DNA from: Chloroflexi bacterium AL-N1
Lineage (GTDB): Bacteria; Chloroflexota; Chloroflexia; Chloroflexales; Roseiflexaceae
Direction: 5' to 3'
DNA length: 64,000 bases
Assembly: GCA_013122435.1 (NCBI GenBank)
Contig: WYDT01000006.1
Location: forward strand, 248,001 to 312,000
Part shown: positions 17,346 through 27,067 of the stretch, piece by piece
How the letters are laid out: each line of letters begins with the position of its first letter
How positions within the stretch are numbered: the stretch's first letter is position 1
Program-made: the position numbers and the translations under genes
The notes under the pieces: generated by a model
Told to the model about the DNA's origin: nothing
The model's database searches: none
Seen by the model: only the letters and a program-made list of their open reading frames with translations

Positions 17346-19751
17346 CTAGCTTGAACATATACCTACATTTGGTGGAAGATCCAGATATATCGGCTCCATT
17401 TCAAGCATACGATTGAGATCCTCTGGTGGAACGTTAAAACTTCTGCTAGTGGCTCCATTCGGCGTATCTGTGTTTATTAACTGTCTATAAGTTCGTACGA
17501 CTCCATCAGGTCCACGATAATTCACATATGCCTCTATCGAGTACTCACCAGGGGCAATACCAGGCTCTTGTGGTATAAGATAACCAACACCACCTAAAGC
17601 TTCCTTATATTCGATAGGTAAGCGCCCCTGACCATTGGGGAGAACATTACCGGCTGTATCGCGAATAGTGGCATATCCATAACCATTTGCAGGTGCGTCA
17701 TACTGACCAATTGAAAATGGATCCTGATTGGAGAAATCGTTGGTATAGTTAGACTCACTGGCAAGACATTGATCCTCTTCAGCCTTTACCTGGATATCGG
17801 AAAGGATATTCCGCATTGTTTGGTCATCATTAGCAGGGAAGAAAGCTCCGTGTGAAGCTACCTGGTGTAACCCTGTCTCCGCGACCCCAGCCATAGCAAC
17901 AACATATAATGTTAAATCTGAGTTATTCTGTTTAACCTTGGTTGCCTCACTAATTAACTGGGTAATCGGACCAGGATTGTCATCTGTACCCAGTTGACAA
18001 CTTGGCGTGTTAAGTGCTTCGTTGGCGGAGAAACCAGGACAATTGATATTCCTCTGACCATTCAGGTAGACATTGGCCACACCATCAGTCAAATAAATGA
18101 CAACATTCTTATATACTCGACCATCAAATTCTTCAGGTGCTTGCTCAAGCAGTTTCCCCACGGCATTCATGCCCTGTGCACCAGGTGTACTACCAGCAGT
18201 CTTATATGGATCATTCCATTGCATACCTGCTTTTTTCACCGCATCACGCAACTCATCTTTGTCACCAGTCAAACCAGCAGTCGGATATGCCTCGGCATTA
18301 TCATTACCAAGACCAGTTGTACTATAGGCAATAACGCGCATCACATCGCCCATCTCAGGATCCATATTATCAATCAGGGCGTTGATTGCATCTTTAGCAA
18401 CATAAATCCGTCGTTCCTCCACATTCTTCCAACCAGAATCGTTCCCATCCTCACATTTGTGGGCAGTTGACGCTCCCAGAGGATTATTTTTGTTGTTTTC
18501 ACACAGATAATCAGTTCCCCCATTCGACCCATACCCTCTAAAGTCCCAACTCATCGAACCACTAACATCCAGTACAACCTGATAGTTAATTGGCGGCCGA
18601 ACTTCACCAGTCTCTGCCCAGTTTGGCTTAACCCACACCATACCTTGTAAGCCTTTACTCCGAATCGGCGGTGTGTTCAAACACACTGGTTCTTTAGCTT
18701 CGTGAGCATACGCCAGTTCAATGTAATTGTCTCCATGATCGACTACAAAGAATACGCCCAACCGCACAAATTGATAAGCTGTGTTCCCACCTGGCATACC
18801 AGTAGGTTTGGAAACAATTGGTAGCTGCATTTGCGTTCCTGCATCTCTGTGTTCGTCTAATGCAGCTCTTATTTGAGCATTGTAAGGATTGCCAGAGTGG
18901 CCATACAACCAGTCATTTGCACTGAGTTCACCAGGAGTAAGCGGATAATGATCTGGCGCAACACGGCTTGGATCAGGCCATGGAACAACCTCTTCAAATC
19001 CGTCTTTCAAGTTACCAAAACCAAGAAGTGACTGAGCAACCCCCTGTTGATCATTCGTCCATTTCAACCAACTAAAACCCTTATTGACTTGATCGGTTTC
19101 CAGATACAATTTACGACTAGCTAAGCCGGTTGGGTAAGATTCGCTAGCAAAACCAGCAGCATTGTATGAGCCATCACCAGGATCTGCAAACTGGTTTATC
19201 TCAGTATCTATAAAATGCTCGTAGACAGCAATCGGAAATACATTCTCAGAAGCAAGACAAGTCGTAGCATGTGCAGTTGTATTCACAGGAAGGGTGTCTT
19301 GTCCTACAACACGTGCAAAGTAGGTATCAACATTCCCTTTGGTTTCAACTTTAATATATCCAACATTATCAGGGGCACCCCCAGTACACTTCCCAACTGG
19401 ACATCCAACATGTTCACTACCATTCTCAGCGATATACGTTGCGGTCATCGAGCGCTCACCAGGTGAAAGATCTTCAACTGGTTTATCAACAACCTTGATT
19501 CCATTCGACTCAAACGACTTTATGATCGCATCCGCAACATCGCTATCACTTACTTCATTACCACCTCGCTCATATGCTTCCATACCTGCTAATGCAGCCG
19601 CATTAGTCGAGCGCACAAGATCACGTTGCTGAGCATAGGTATTTCCAACATCGACAGATAAAGCAACCATTCCGAACAATACCACCATGATTAACGCAAT
19701 CAAGGTGATACTTTGACCCTCCGATTTACTGGACACAAAACGACGACTCAT
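17346..19751 (-). CDS. TadG-like protein with von Willebrand factor A domain (copy A)
   Basis: Pilus-associated protein of 801 residues. The N-terminus has the Tad/TadG signature: GQSITLIALIMVVLFGMVAL followed by DVGNTYAQQRDLVRSTNAAA, that is a class III signal-like start with one helix. A vWA domain starts near residue 390 with the metal-binding MIDAS motif DVSGSMSW, and the second MIDAS loop is TDGVAN near 557. The ending is YLDLPPNVGICSS. Such proteins are proposed to sit at the pilus tip or wall and bind ligands through a metal ion. AGGAGG lies five bases before the ATG. It lies 114 bases after tadE2. Confidence 0.88.
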   Translation of the reverse strand: MSRRFVSSKSEGQSITLIALIMVVLFGMVALSVDVGNTYAQQRDLVRSTNAAALAGMEAYERGGNEVSDSDVADAIIKSFESNGIKVVDKPVEDLSPGERSMTATYIAENGSEHVGCPVGKCTGGAPDNVGYIKVETKGNVDTYFARVVGQDTLPVNTTAHATTCLASENVFPIAVYEHFIDTEINQFADPGDGSYNAAGFASESYPTGLASRKLYLETDQVNKGFSWLKWTNDQQGVAQSLLGFGNLKDGFEEVVPWPDPSRVAPDHYPLTPGELSANDWLYGHSGNPYNAQIRAALDEHRDAGTQMQLPIVSKPTGMPGGNTAYQFVRLGVFFVVDHGDNYIELAYAHEAKEPVCLNTPPIRSKGLQGMVWVKPNWAETGEVRPPINYQVVLDVSGSMSWDFRGYGSNGGTDYLCENNKNNPLGASTAHKCEDGNDSGWKNVEERRIYVAKDAINALIDNMDPEMGDVMRVIAYSTTGLGNDNAEAYPTAGLTGDKDELRDAVKKAGMQWNDPYKTAGSTPGAQGMNAVGKLLEQAPEEFDGRVYKNVVIYLTDGVANVYLNGQRNINCPGFSANEALNTPSCQLGTDDNPGPITQLISEATKVKQNNSDLTLYVVAMAGVAETGLHQVASHGAFFPANDDQTMRNILSDIQVKAEEDQCLASESNYTNDFSNQDPFSIGQYDAPANGYGYATIRDTAGNVLPNGQGRLPIEYKEALGGVGYLIPQEPGIAPGEYSIEAYVNYRGPDGVVRTYRQLINTDTPNGATSRSFNVPPEDLNRMLEMEPIYLDLPPNVGICSS

Positions 19752-19865
19752 TTATTCCTCCTAGCTTCGGTCCTCCTGATAAGGTGTAAAACCGTATCGC
19801 AGAATTCCTTATAGCCCAAACACTTCTTAAAATACCCTCTATCTTAACAATATTGTTGTCATAAA

Positions 19866-20465
19866 TTAACGTAGCAAGACTACAAAGTCAGAACTTAGCT
19901 GCACTTCATCGTCAAAGGCAGGAGCAAAAGGAAACACCAAGTCATAGTCAGCATGAACCACTACTTGAATATAACAAGGATAGAAACTTTGCGCTATATT
20001 ACCTCCTGGACTTACATTGGGATCATAACAAGATGTAGCATCTGGAAGTGGATTACCATCAAGGTCAATATCAGCCCAGGCATATATCTCAACATAATCA
20101 TCTATAACTGCATTTCCTGTATCAGCATTTATCTCTTTTGTTCCTGAGTCAGGAGCAATATCAGGGATGCCATTGTTATTGAGATCTAACAAATTGGCAA
20201 ACCCAATACCACCCTGATCACCAGCTTCCAAACTCACACGTTGGCGAATAGCATCTTCATCCAAACGCGCAGCGCCAATAGGCCCAGTCAACCAGCGGCT
20301 ACCATAGGTTGCCCCTTCTTGTGCAGCATTATTAAGGCCCTGAACAGTAAAAAACATCATTCCTAAATCAACCGCAGCCGTAAGGAGTAAAAAGATTAGT
20401 GTTGCTGCCAGGGCAAATTCTACAAGGGCCTGTCCCTTAGTGTGTCTTCGATTTCGATGTAACAT
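19866..20465 (-). CDS. TadE-like minor pilin with two EF-hand-like loops (copy A)
   Basis: Pseudopilin of 199 residues. The N-terminus HTKGQALVEFALAATLIFLL is the TadE signature (G-Q-A-L-V-E-F followed by a hydrophobic helix). The exported part carries two calcium-type loops, DLNNNGIPD near residue 101 and DIDLDGNPLPD near 136, and two later cysteines (SCYDPN, PCYIQ) likely to form a disulphide. ATG 20465 is chosen because it matches the start of the copy B paralogue and has GGAG nine bases upstream; a longer GTG frame overlaps tadE1. It follows tadE1 by 21 bases. Confidence 0.88.
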   Translation of the reverse strand: MLHRNRRHTKGQALVEFALAATLIFLLLTAAVDLGMMFFTVQGLNNAAQEGATYGSRWLTGPIGAARLDEDAIRQRVSLEAGDQGGIGFANLLDLNNNGIPDIAPDSGTKEINADTGNAVIDDYVEIYAWADIDLDGNPLPDATSCYDPNVSPGGNIAQSFYPCYIQVVVHADYDLVFPFAPAFDDEVQLSSDFVVLLR

Positions 20466-20486
20466 ACCTGACTTCTCCCATATCAC

Positions 20487-20975
20487 CTATGGCTCACATA
20501 CAATAAAATTACGCGCAGCAGGATTATTGCCTAGGGCTTCAATAGAACGACGAGACGTTGCAGAGACCGACATAGTCCCATCGGAACCAAACGTAACAAA
20601 CGACCACAATGGTGTAAGTGGTTCTATGTCATAGTTTACTGAAACCTCAATAGGTTCTCCCAAAAGCCGTTGATTAGATGGATAACTGATAACTACATTG
20701 CTTGCGTCTAAAGAGAACAGAACTGTATCCTCTTTGACTGCCTCGATGATAGTATTAACGCAATGATCCGTAGTATCAGGAATAGCACCACCTATCCTGG
20801 TCGAAAATGGAGGCAACTGTGCGGCAACCTCCGAACCATTACGTGCAGATTGATAGATGGTTGCGTACCCATAAATATAGTAACCAAGATCTATAATGCC
20901 AAAGAAAAGTAATAATAACAGTGGTAAAAGAAGCGCCATCTCCACCAGAGATTGACCTTGAGATCGACGTCGCAT
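20487..20975 (-). CDS. TadE-like minor pilin (tadE1, intact copy)
   Basis: Pseudopilin of 162 residues with the TadE start RRRSQGQSLVEMALLLPLLL, a helix to about residue 35, and a short exported domain with two cysteines (DHCVN, IVCEP). It is first in the surface module, with GGAGG seven bases before the ATG and a well-defined upstream promoter. Its counterpart in the second module is a pseudogene, so this is the only functional copy. TadE proteins are minor pilins processed by the TadV-type peptidase and needed for pilus assembly in characterised systems. Confidence 0.87.
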   Translation of the reverse strand: MRRRSQGQSLVEMALLLPLLLLLFFGIIDLGYYIYGYATIYQSARNGSEVAAQLPPFSTRIGGAIPDTTDHCVNTIIEAVKEDTVLFSLDASNVVISYPSNQRLLGEPIEVSVNYDIEPLTPLWSFVTFGSDGTMSVSATSRRSIEALGNNPAARNFIVCEP

Positions 20976-21013
20976 ACAAAAACCTCCCAGCTGACAGGAC
21001 CATTGTGTGTGTT

Positions 21014-21069
21014 CTCTTAGGATTATAGGATTCTAAGGGGGATACAACAATAGTCCAATAGTACTGATA
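21014..21069 (-). promoter_or_regulatory. Promoter/leader block of module copy A, repeated at 27548-27603
   Basis: A 56-base block matches 27548-27603 at 52 positions by eye, with 33 bases at 21037-21069 identical. On the minus strand it contains TATAAT (21022-21027) with TTGTTG 17 bases upstream as a weak -35. The identical part covers the -35 region and beyond, longer than a core promoter needs, so it may hold an activator site. Confidence 0.6.
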
Positions 21070-21219
21070 GTTGAAAGATGGTAAATTCTTCGTTTAGGTG
21101 CGGAATAACTTTTGAAACCAATTTATGCTTTTATTAACTATAATATGGCCAAATTGAACCTCACGTGTGGAATTAGTTTAAGAATCTTGTAACAAATCAC
21201 AGCCTCTTATAATAAAACA

Positions 21220-21246
21220 GGGGAAGTCGGCAGTTCCGATTTCCCC
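21220..21246 (-). terminator. Rho-independent terminator after kelch copy B
   Basis: On the minus strand GGGGAAATCGG and CCGACTTCCCC form an 11-base stem with one mismatch and a five-base loop, followed by TGTTTTATT. It ends 43 bases after the kelch stop codon. Confidence 0.75.
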
Positions 21247-21289
21247 TTACGTGTTTAACTTGATGTATCAGACTGCTTCATTAGAATCG

Positions 21290-23773
21290 TTACCTGCTGA
21301 TTAGTGGAAGATAGAGATCGCCATTCCCGATATCAGGTTCACAATTCTCGGTACAACTTGGGTCCTTCTTCGGTAGAGTCACCTGTGTTTGATTGGTGTT
21401 GTTGTCCTCCGCTCCCGAGGCACTTTCGTTGACACAGCCAACCTCGGTACACCCATACGAGTCGACTGCCACAATAACGGTGTAGGTTCCAGCAACCGGG
21501 AAGAGTGTTGACAGTGGCACCTTGGAACAGGTTTGATAGTTCTCGTCTGCTGTGCTACACCATTTGTAGTTGGTAATCGAAAGGCTGGTATTCGCACCCA
21601 TCAAACTCTTATTCACGACGGTATAGGCTTTGCTCTGAGGATTGCCTGGGAACCGATCGATTGGCAGTTGTGGTGTTTGCACTGTTTCGCCTGGTCCAAA
21701 GATAAACATATCAACAAAGAACTCTCCTGGCCCCTCAGCATCAGCCGCTAACGTTGGTTCATTGTCCGGACCACTATACTCATTTTTGATGGTGATATCC
21801 AGACCCGTAAACTGACCACTGCTATTACTTTGACCCTCGAGTTTCGGTATGTGGAGATCAGGACTGCCGGGGATAAAGATTTTTATACTTGCGTTCAGCA
21901 ATGACGGAGTTACGTTGAGGTTGTCCGAATTTGTGCTCAGTCGTGCACGATACTGGAAACACCGCGCATCAACCGCAAGACCATCAACCGTGTTTTGACC
22001 ATCAACGGAGTTGAAGGCATCGCCTGGCGAACCATCAAGCGATTGCCAATTCGCATCGCTCCATCCAGGATTATCGCAGGTGTTGGCAGTCGATACACGA
22101 TACTCAAGACGAATATCCATGCCTGCCCCACGATCAATTTCGGTCGCCCAATTCACTTCTTGCACTTCCGCCTGCTGGAACTCAATATCAATTGGGTCGG
22201 AATAGAACCATCCGGTTGGGGCATAACCACCATTCTCTAGGTCCTCATCACCATTGATGCGGCTATAGATCACTGAGTCTGATCCCTGATCATCATCTGG
22301 CAAACCATCACCTGTATCACCCTGCCCCCCCAGGACATAGACAAATCCAGCTTCGGGAACATTAGGATTGGTGCTCGTTGCTTTGACTAAAACCGACGCA
22401 TGACGAGTACGTGGTGCTGGAAGAGCATCATTCTTTAGAAAATTACTGTCACCCTCACCAATACTTGGCAGGGAAAAATCATCTTCTATATATGTTGTTA
22501 AAACCGACTTATCTGGTTGATCGCTCGTGCTAGGCTGACCACCAGTGACATAGACATTACCATTGATAGTCACACCCGCATGGCCAATTCTTGCTTCTGG
22601 TAGCGTGTAAGTGTCATTGGCCCAGATAAGTTTACCATCACCCTGAACACTAGCACGATACACTGTGCTAGTGCGTACGGCTGGGGTTGTGTCACTAACC
22701 TGATTCCCGGTCTGACCTCCCATGTAATACAATCCAATACCACTGACCACAAAACGGTCAATAACCGACAGACCATCCCAGATACCTACACCTGTATCAG
22801 TTGGAACAGCACCATTCGCATCGGTAATAAGATCCCATCCCTCAGTACTTGGACTACTGGGCTTAAACAGTTTACCGTTTGCGCCTACCCGTGCATAGAA
22901 AACCTTATTGGAACCTTCACTTGCTATCTGGGTTTGTGAGCCAGAGCCCTGGGTAAACCGCTGAAGACCGCCAATAATGTAGACATAGTTCACTCCACCG
23001 ACGCTGATGCTTGCTGCAGAGGCATTTTGCAGACCTAATTGTGAAAAACAGTTGTTGGCAGGAGCATTCGTACAACCATCAGCAGGACTCGGAATAGGTG
23101 GTCCTTCCTGCCATCCACTAATACGTCCATTGGCGCCTACTGTTGCAATACGCACACCGTAACTGGAAATATCAAAGGTACCAAAGGAGATATTGCCACC
23201 AATAGCATAAATGTAGTCATTACCACTGGCATTATCAATGGATGTTACTGCTGGCGAATTAACCGGACCGATAGGGGCATTAAATCCAGTACGATACGCA
23301 GACTGTACCGCAGGTAAGTCTGGTTCAGTTTCCCAATCGCTCAGTAGTGTGCCGTTCTCCAACGAAACACCAACCGACCACACCTCATCGACATTTTCGG
23401 AACTAGCCTGATCAAGTGGTGTTACTCCCCCAATGAGGTAAATGCGGTTACCAATCACCGTAGCACCCATACGCGACAAGCGTTTCGGCAAACGAAACGA
23501 CGAATCACGCCACTCTTTGAGCAATCCGATAGGACCAAGTTGGACAGCCCCCTCTTTGTCTTCAAGCTTTGCTGATGGAACATTCTTCTGTAAAAGTGAA
23601 AGCGAGGAACGTTGAAAAGTACCGCGTGCAAACTCTGGAACCGTGTTATCAAGGGAACGTTGAATAAGTGCAGCCTGAACAAAAGATAGTGGCAAAAGAC
23701 TTGCAATGAGTATACTCACCATCACAAGCAGGGGGCCGCGAGAGTAGCGGGACCACACAAATGCCTTACTCAT
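21290..23773 (-). CDS. Secreted kelch-repeat protein with C-terminal LP-x-x-R tail (copy B)
   Basis: Paralogue of the kelch protein at 14757-17228, 827 residues. A signal peptide ends near residue 35 (SFVQA). The same six kelch GG strands are present (IYLIGGV, YIYAIGGN, YVYIIGGL, LYYMGGQ, VYVTGGQ, VYVLGGQGD), followed by beta-rich domains and the C-terminus GNGDLYLPLISR. Substitutions are spread over the protein, with small indels near residues 250 and 630, so the two copies have diverged under constraint. AGGAGG lies eight bases before the ATG and a terminator follows. Role as surface-exposed adhesin delivered with the pilus is inferred from context only. Confidence 0.85.
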   Translation of the reverse strand: MSKAFVWSRYSRGPLLVMVSILIASLLPLSFVQAALIQRSLDNTVPEFARGTFQRSSLSLLQKNVPSAKLEDKEGAVQLGPIGLLKEWRDSSFRLPKRLSRMGATVIGNRIYLIGGVTPLDQASSENVDEVWSVGVSLENGTLLSDWETEPDLPAVQSAYRTGFNAPIGPVNSPAVTSIDNASGNDYIYAIGGNISFGTFDISSYGVRIATVGANGRISGWQEGPPIPSPADGCTNAPANNCFSQLGLQNASAASISVGGVNYVYIIGGLQRFTQGSGSQTQIASEGSNKVFYARVGANGKLFKPSSPSTEGWDLITDANGAVPTDTGVGIWDGLSVIDRFVVSGIGLYYMGGQTGNQVSDTTPAVRTSTVYRASVQGDGKLIWANDTYTLPEARIGHAGVTINGNVYVTGGQPSTSDQPDKSVLTTYIEDDFSLPSIGEGDSNFLKNDALPAPRTRHASVLVKATSTNPNVPEAGFVYVLGGQGDTGDGLPDDDQGSDSVIYSRINGDEDLENGGYAPTGWFYSDPIDIEFQQAEVQEVNWATEIDRGAGMDIRLEYRVSTANTCDNPGWSDANWQSLDGSPGDAFNSVDGQNTVDGLAVDARCFQYRARLSTNSDNLNVTPSLLNASIKIFIPGSPDLHIPKLEGQSNSSGQFTGLDITIKNEYSGPDNEPTLAADAEGPGEFFVDMFIFGPGETVQTPQLPIDRFPGNPQSKAYTVVNKSLMGANTSLSITNYKWCSTADENYQTCSKVPLSTLFPVAGTYTVIVAVDSYGCTEVGCVNESASGAEDNNTNQTQVTLPKKDPSCTENCEPDIGNGDLYLPLISR

Positions 23774-23875
23774 AAAATCAAACCTCCTAGTATGCGTGGG
23801 TAAAATAGGGGTATCGGGCCAGAGTAGAATCTACTCAGGCCCGATAGTAGGGGTCAGACAACACGTTTATGTGTT

Positions 23876-26332
23876 TTATGGATTAGCGGCGGTTGCACAA
23901 ACACCATCATCTGGAGCTAAGTCAAGGAAGATAGTATTCATGGTGTAGGTATTACCAAAGGCATTGGGCGGAACACTAAAGCTCCTACTCGTCTTACCAT
24001 CAGGATCATCAATGCTGACCATCCATCGATACGTTCGAGCATTCCCATCTGGACCTTCATAATTAACATACGCCTCAATGGAATAATCACCAGGCGCAAT
24101 ACCAACCTCAGGTGGAATACGATAAACAAGTTTGCCAATAGCAGGATCATATTGGATGGGTAAGCGACCCTGACCATCTGGCAGCACACTACCAGCTGCA
24201 TCTCGAATAGTCACATAACCATGCCCATCTGCAGGTGCAGGGAAGCCAGGAAGACCCGTAGAACTTTGTCCGGACAGATCCGAAGTGAAGTCCGCATCGT
24301 GTGCACGACATATGCGATTCTCTGCCTGATTGTTGATCAATCTGAAAATGTCATCAACCATATCGGGGGAATTGGCATGGTAGAGCATGCTGGGCTGTGA
24401 CGCTACCTGACCTAACCCTGTATCATCAGCAGGACCTATTGCAATAACATAGAGATCCATACCTGAATTACTCTGGCGAATTTTTGTGGCTTCATTAATC
24501 AATGCTGTGATAGGGCGCAACGTACCGTTGTTAGTTACGCCTAACTGACAGGGATTAGGCGTGTTGATGGCCTGAGAGGTAGACATACTGCCACAAATGT
24601 CACGAGCCGTATTGGTCTGACCATTCAGGAACACATTGGCAACACCATCAGTTAAGTAGATAATAACTTCCTTATACTCTCGACCATCCGGTGCTTTATC
24701 GGGCGCTTGTTCTAACAACTGGCCAGTTGAACGCATACCCTGTGCCCCTGGCGTACCACCACGTGTATTATATGGATCATTTCCGGTCCATATACCAGCC
24801 TGTCGTACTGCATCCTTTAATTTTGTTTTATCACCTGTCAAACCATCCGTAGGATAGGCTTTAGCATTGGCACTACCTATTCTTGGATTTCCACTACTAT
24901 AGGCAATGACACGCATCACATCACCTGTATCCATGAGGTCAACTAATTCATTAATTGCTTGTTTGGCGATGTAAATACGCCGTTCTTCAACAGTTCGCCA
25001 GGCGGAGTTTGGCCCACCCTGACACTTATCAGAATACGACAGTCCTAATGGATTGGGATTATCAGGATTCTCACACATATAATTTCTGCCACTAATGGTG
25101 CCATATCCACTAAATTCCCAACTCATCGAACCACTGACATCAAGCACTACTTGATAGTGAATTGGTGGCCGTGGTGGGCCGTCATCACTCCAACGTGGCT
25201 TGACAAAGACATCTCCCTGTAAACCAACATCAGTAGGTCTATCTGGCGGCGTACGCAGACAAACCGTTTGTTTTGCCGGACCAGCATACGCGAGTTCAAT
25301 ATAGTTGTTGCCATGATCAACCATAAAGAACAGACCAAGTCGCGTAAACTGATAACCATATTGTGACCCTTGAACACGAACACTCTTAGATATAATGGGT
25401 AAGATCATCTGGGTCTGATTAGCAATATGGCCCCTGATTGCGGTTCGTTCCTGACTGCCATAGTGATTACCAGGGAGATTGTATAACCAATCATTAGGGC
25501 TGATTTCACCTGGTGTGAGTGGGTAGTTATCTGGTTGAGGCACATTCGGATCTGGCCACGGAGTAACTTCCTCAAAACCATCTTTTAGATTACCAAATCC
25601 GCTCAACATGGGGGCAAGTCGCTGTTGGGTCTTGGTCCATTTCAACCAGCTAAAACCATTTGGCATATTCCCAGGATTACGAGTTTCAATAAACAGCTTA
25701 CGGGTAGGTAACCCCGTTGGGTATTCTGCACTGGTAAATCCATTAGATTTGTAGGTGCCATCACCAGGGTCGCTAAAGCGAGTGCCTTCTATATATTTCT
25801 CGTAGATAGCGATAGGATAGACATTGTCGTTTGGAAGGCAGGTAGCAGCATATGCAGTTGTATTGACAGGTAGTGACTGACGACCAACTACACTCGCAAA
25901 ATAGGTATCAACTAAACCTTCGGTATTTATTTCAATATAAGAAACATCGTCAGGAATATCACCAAGACACTGCCCAACTGGACAGCCAAGATGAGCATTC
26001 CCATCAGAACCGATATAACGCGCAACCATGCGTCGTTCACCGGGTAAAAGTTCGTCAGCAGGCTTATTGACAATAGTAATACCGTTCGACGCAAATGATT
26101 TCACAATAGCGTCTGCAACATCACTATCACTCACAAACTCACCACCACGTATGTATGTTTCCATACCAGACATGGCTGCTGCATTAGTTGAGCGTACAAG
26201 ATTGCGTTGTTGGGCGTAGGTATTCCCAACATCGACAGATAAACCTACCATCGCAAAGAGTATCACGATGATCAATGCAATGAGTGGGATACTTTGTCCC
26301 TTTGATTTGTTAGACATAAAACGACGATTCAT
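23876..26332 (-). CDS. TadG-like protein with von Willebrand factor A domain (copy B)
   Basis: Paralogue of the copy A vWA protein, 818 residues. It has the N-terminal Tad signature (GQSIPLIALIIVILFAMVGL, then DVGNTYAQQRNLVRSTNAAA), the MIDAS motif DVSGSMSWEF near residue 402, and TDGVANVFLNG further on. The end is LDLAPDDGVCATAANP, unlike the end of copy A. The start is ATG 26332, ten bases after AGGAGG; the longer frame starts upstream of that site. Both vWA copies keep the DxSxS metal ligands, so both look functional. Confidence 0.87.
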   Translation of the reverse strand: MNRRFMSNKSKGQSIPLIALIIVILFAMVGLSVDVGNTYAQQRNLVRSTNAAAMSGMETYIRGGEFVSDSDVADAIVKSFASNGITIVNKPADELLPGERRMVARYIGSDGNAHLGCPVGQCLGDIPDDVSYIEINTEGLVDTYFASVVGRQSLPVNTTAYAATCLPNDNVYPIAIYEKYIEGTRFSDPGDGTYKSNGFTSAEYPTGLPTRKLFIETRNPGNMPNGFSWLKWTKTQQRLAPMLSGFGNLKDGFEEVTPWPDPNVPQPDNYPLTPGEISPNDWLYNLPGNHYGSQERTAIRGHIANQTQMILPIISKSVRVQGSQYGYQFTRLGLFFMVDHGNNYIELAYAGPAKQTVCLRTPPDRPTDVGLQGDVFVKPRWSDDGPPRPPIHYQVVLDVSGSMSWEFSGYGTISGRNYMCENPDNPNPLGLSYSDKCQGGPNSAWRTVEERRIYIAKQAINELVDLMDTGDVMRVIAYSSGNPRIGSANAKAYPTDGLTGDKTKLKDAVRQAGIWTGNDPYNTRGGTPGAQGMRSTGQLLEQAPDKAPDGREYKEVIIYLTDGVANVFLNGQTNTARDICGSMSTSQAINTPNPCQLGVTNNGTLRPITALINEATKIRQSNSGMDLYVIAIGPADDTGLGQVASQPSMLYHANSPDMVDDIFRLINNQAENRICRAHDADFTSDLSGQSSTGLPGFPAPADGHGYVTIRDAAGSVLPDGQGRLPIQYDPAIGKLVYRIPPEVGIAPGDYSIEAYVNYEGPDGNARTYRWMVSIDDPDGKTSRSFSVPPNAFGNTYTMNTIFLDLAPDDGVCATAANP

Positions 26333-26460
26333 TCGTTTCGTTCCTCCTAGCAAGGTTGATAAAAACGTAGTGCAAGATGTCCTTGTAGCTGAAACGTATT
26401 CAACTGTTGTTGTTCAACCCTCCTGTTGTGTGTAATAGCAAATAAAGTTATAGGGTCTAG

Positions 26461-27057
26461 TTATCCACGTAATAAAACGACAAAAGGCGAATTTACACGG
26501 AACTCGTCAGCAAAAGCAGGGGCCAGAGGAAATACAAAGTTATAGTCCGCATAGACAATCACCTGAAGATAACAGGGGTAGCCTCGCTTGGCTAAATCAC
26601 CACCTGGACTTACCGATGTATCATAGCAAGATGTAGCATCAGGAAGGGGATCGCCATCAAGATCTATGTCAGCCCAAGCAAAAATTTCAATATAATCATC
26701 AACAACAGCGTTTCCCGTATCTGCATTTATTTCTTTTGCTCCTGAACCAGGATCAACATCAGGGATGCCATTACTATTAAGATCTAACAAATTCACAAAC
26801 CCGATACCACCCTGATTTCCTGCTTCCAAACGTACCCGTTCACGAATAGTATCTTCATCTAAACGTGCAGCACCAATAGGCCCAGTTAACCACCGACTAC
26901 CATAGGTGGCTCCTTCTTGTGCAGCATTATTGAGACCCTGAACGGTGAAAAATATCAACCCCAGATCTACCGCTGCGACAAGCAAGAAGAAGATCAATGT
27001 GGCTGCAAGTGAAAATTCGACGATGGCCTGACCTTTTGTCGATCTTTGCCGAAACAT
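26461..27057 (-). CDS. TadE-like minor pilin with two EF-hand-like loops (copy B)
   Basis: Paralogue of the 19866-20465 pseudopilin, 198 residues. It starts FRQRSTKGQAIVEFSLAATL, has the calcium-type loops DLNSNGIPD and DIDLDGDPLPD, and the cysteines SCYDTS and PCYLQ at matching positions. ATG 27057 follows AGAGG by seven bases; that site overlaps the stop codon of the decayed tadE1, as in copy A, where the same arrangement is intact. Both Ca-type loops are kept in both copies. Confidence 0.88.
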   Translation of the reverse strand: MFRQRSTKGQAIVEFSLAATLIFFLLVAAVDLGLIFFTVQGLNNAAQEGATYGSRWLTGPIGAARLDEDTIRERVRLEAGNQGGIGFVNLLDLNSNGIPDVDPGSGAKEINADTGNAVVDDYIEIFAWADIDLDGDPLPDATSCYDTSVSPGGDLAKRGYPCYLQVIVYADYNFVFPLAPAFADEFRVNSPFVVLLRG

Positions 27058-27067
27058 GTAGACACCT

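Larger units (their letters stand above)
14757..21069 (-). repeat. Tandem duplication of the pilus surface module, copy A
   Basis: This unit holds, in transcription order, a promoter/leader block, tadE1, tadE2, a tadG-like vWA gene and a kelch gene. It is repeated in the same order and orientation at 21290-27603. Matching points are about 6.53 kb apart (promoter block offset 6534 bases, kelch start codons 6545 bases). All four genes are open in this copy. Confidence 0.9.
20976..21289. other. Intergenic between the two module copies (leader, promoter, terminator)
   Basis: The 313 bases hold the promoter and leader of module copy A (near 21014-21069) and the terminator of copy B (21220-21246). 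I see no gene in between. Confidence 0.7.
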
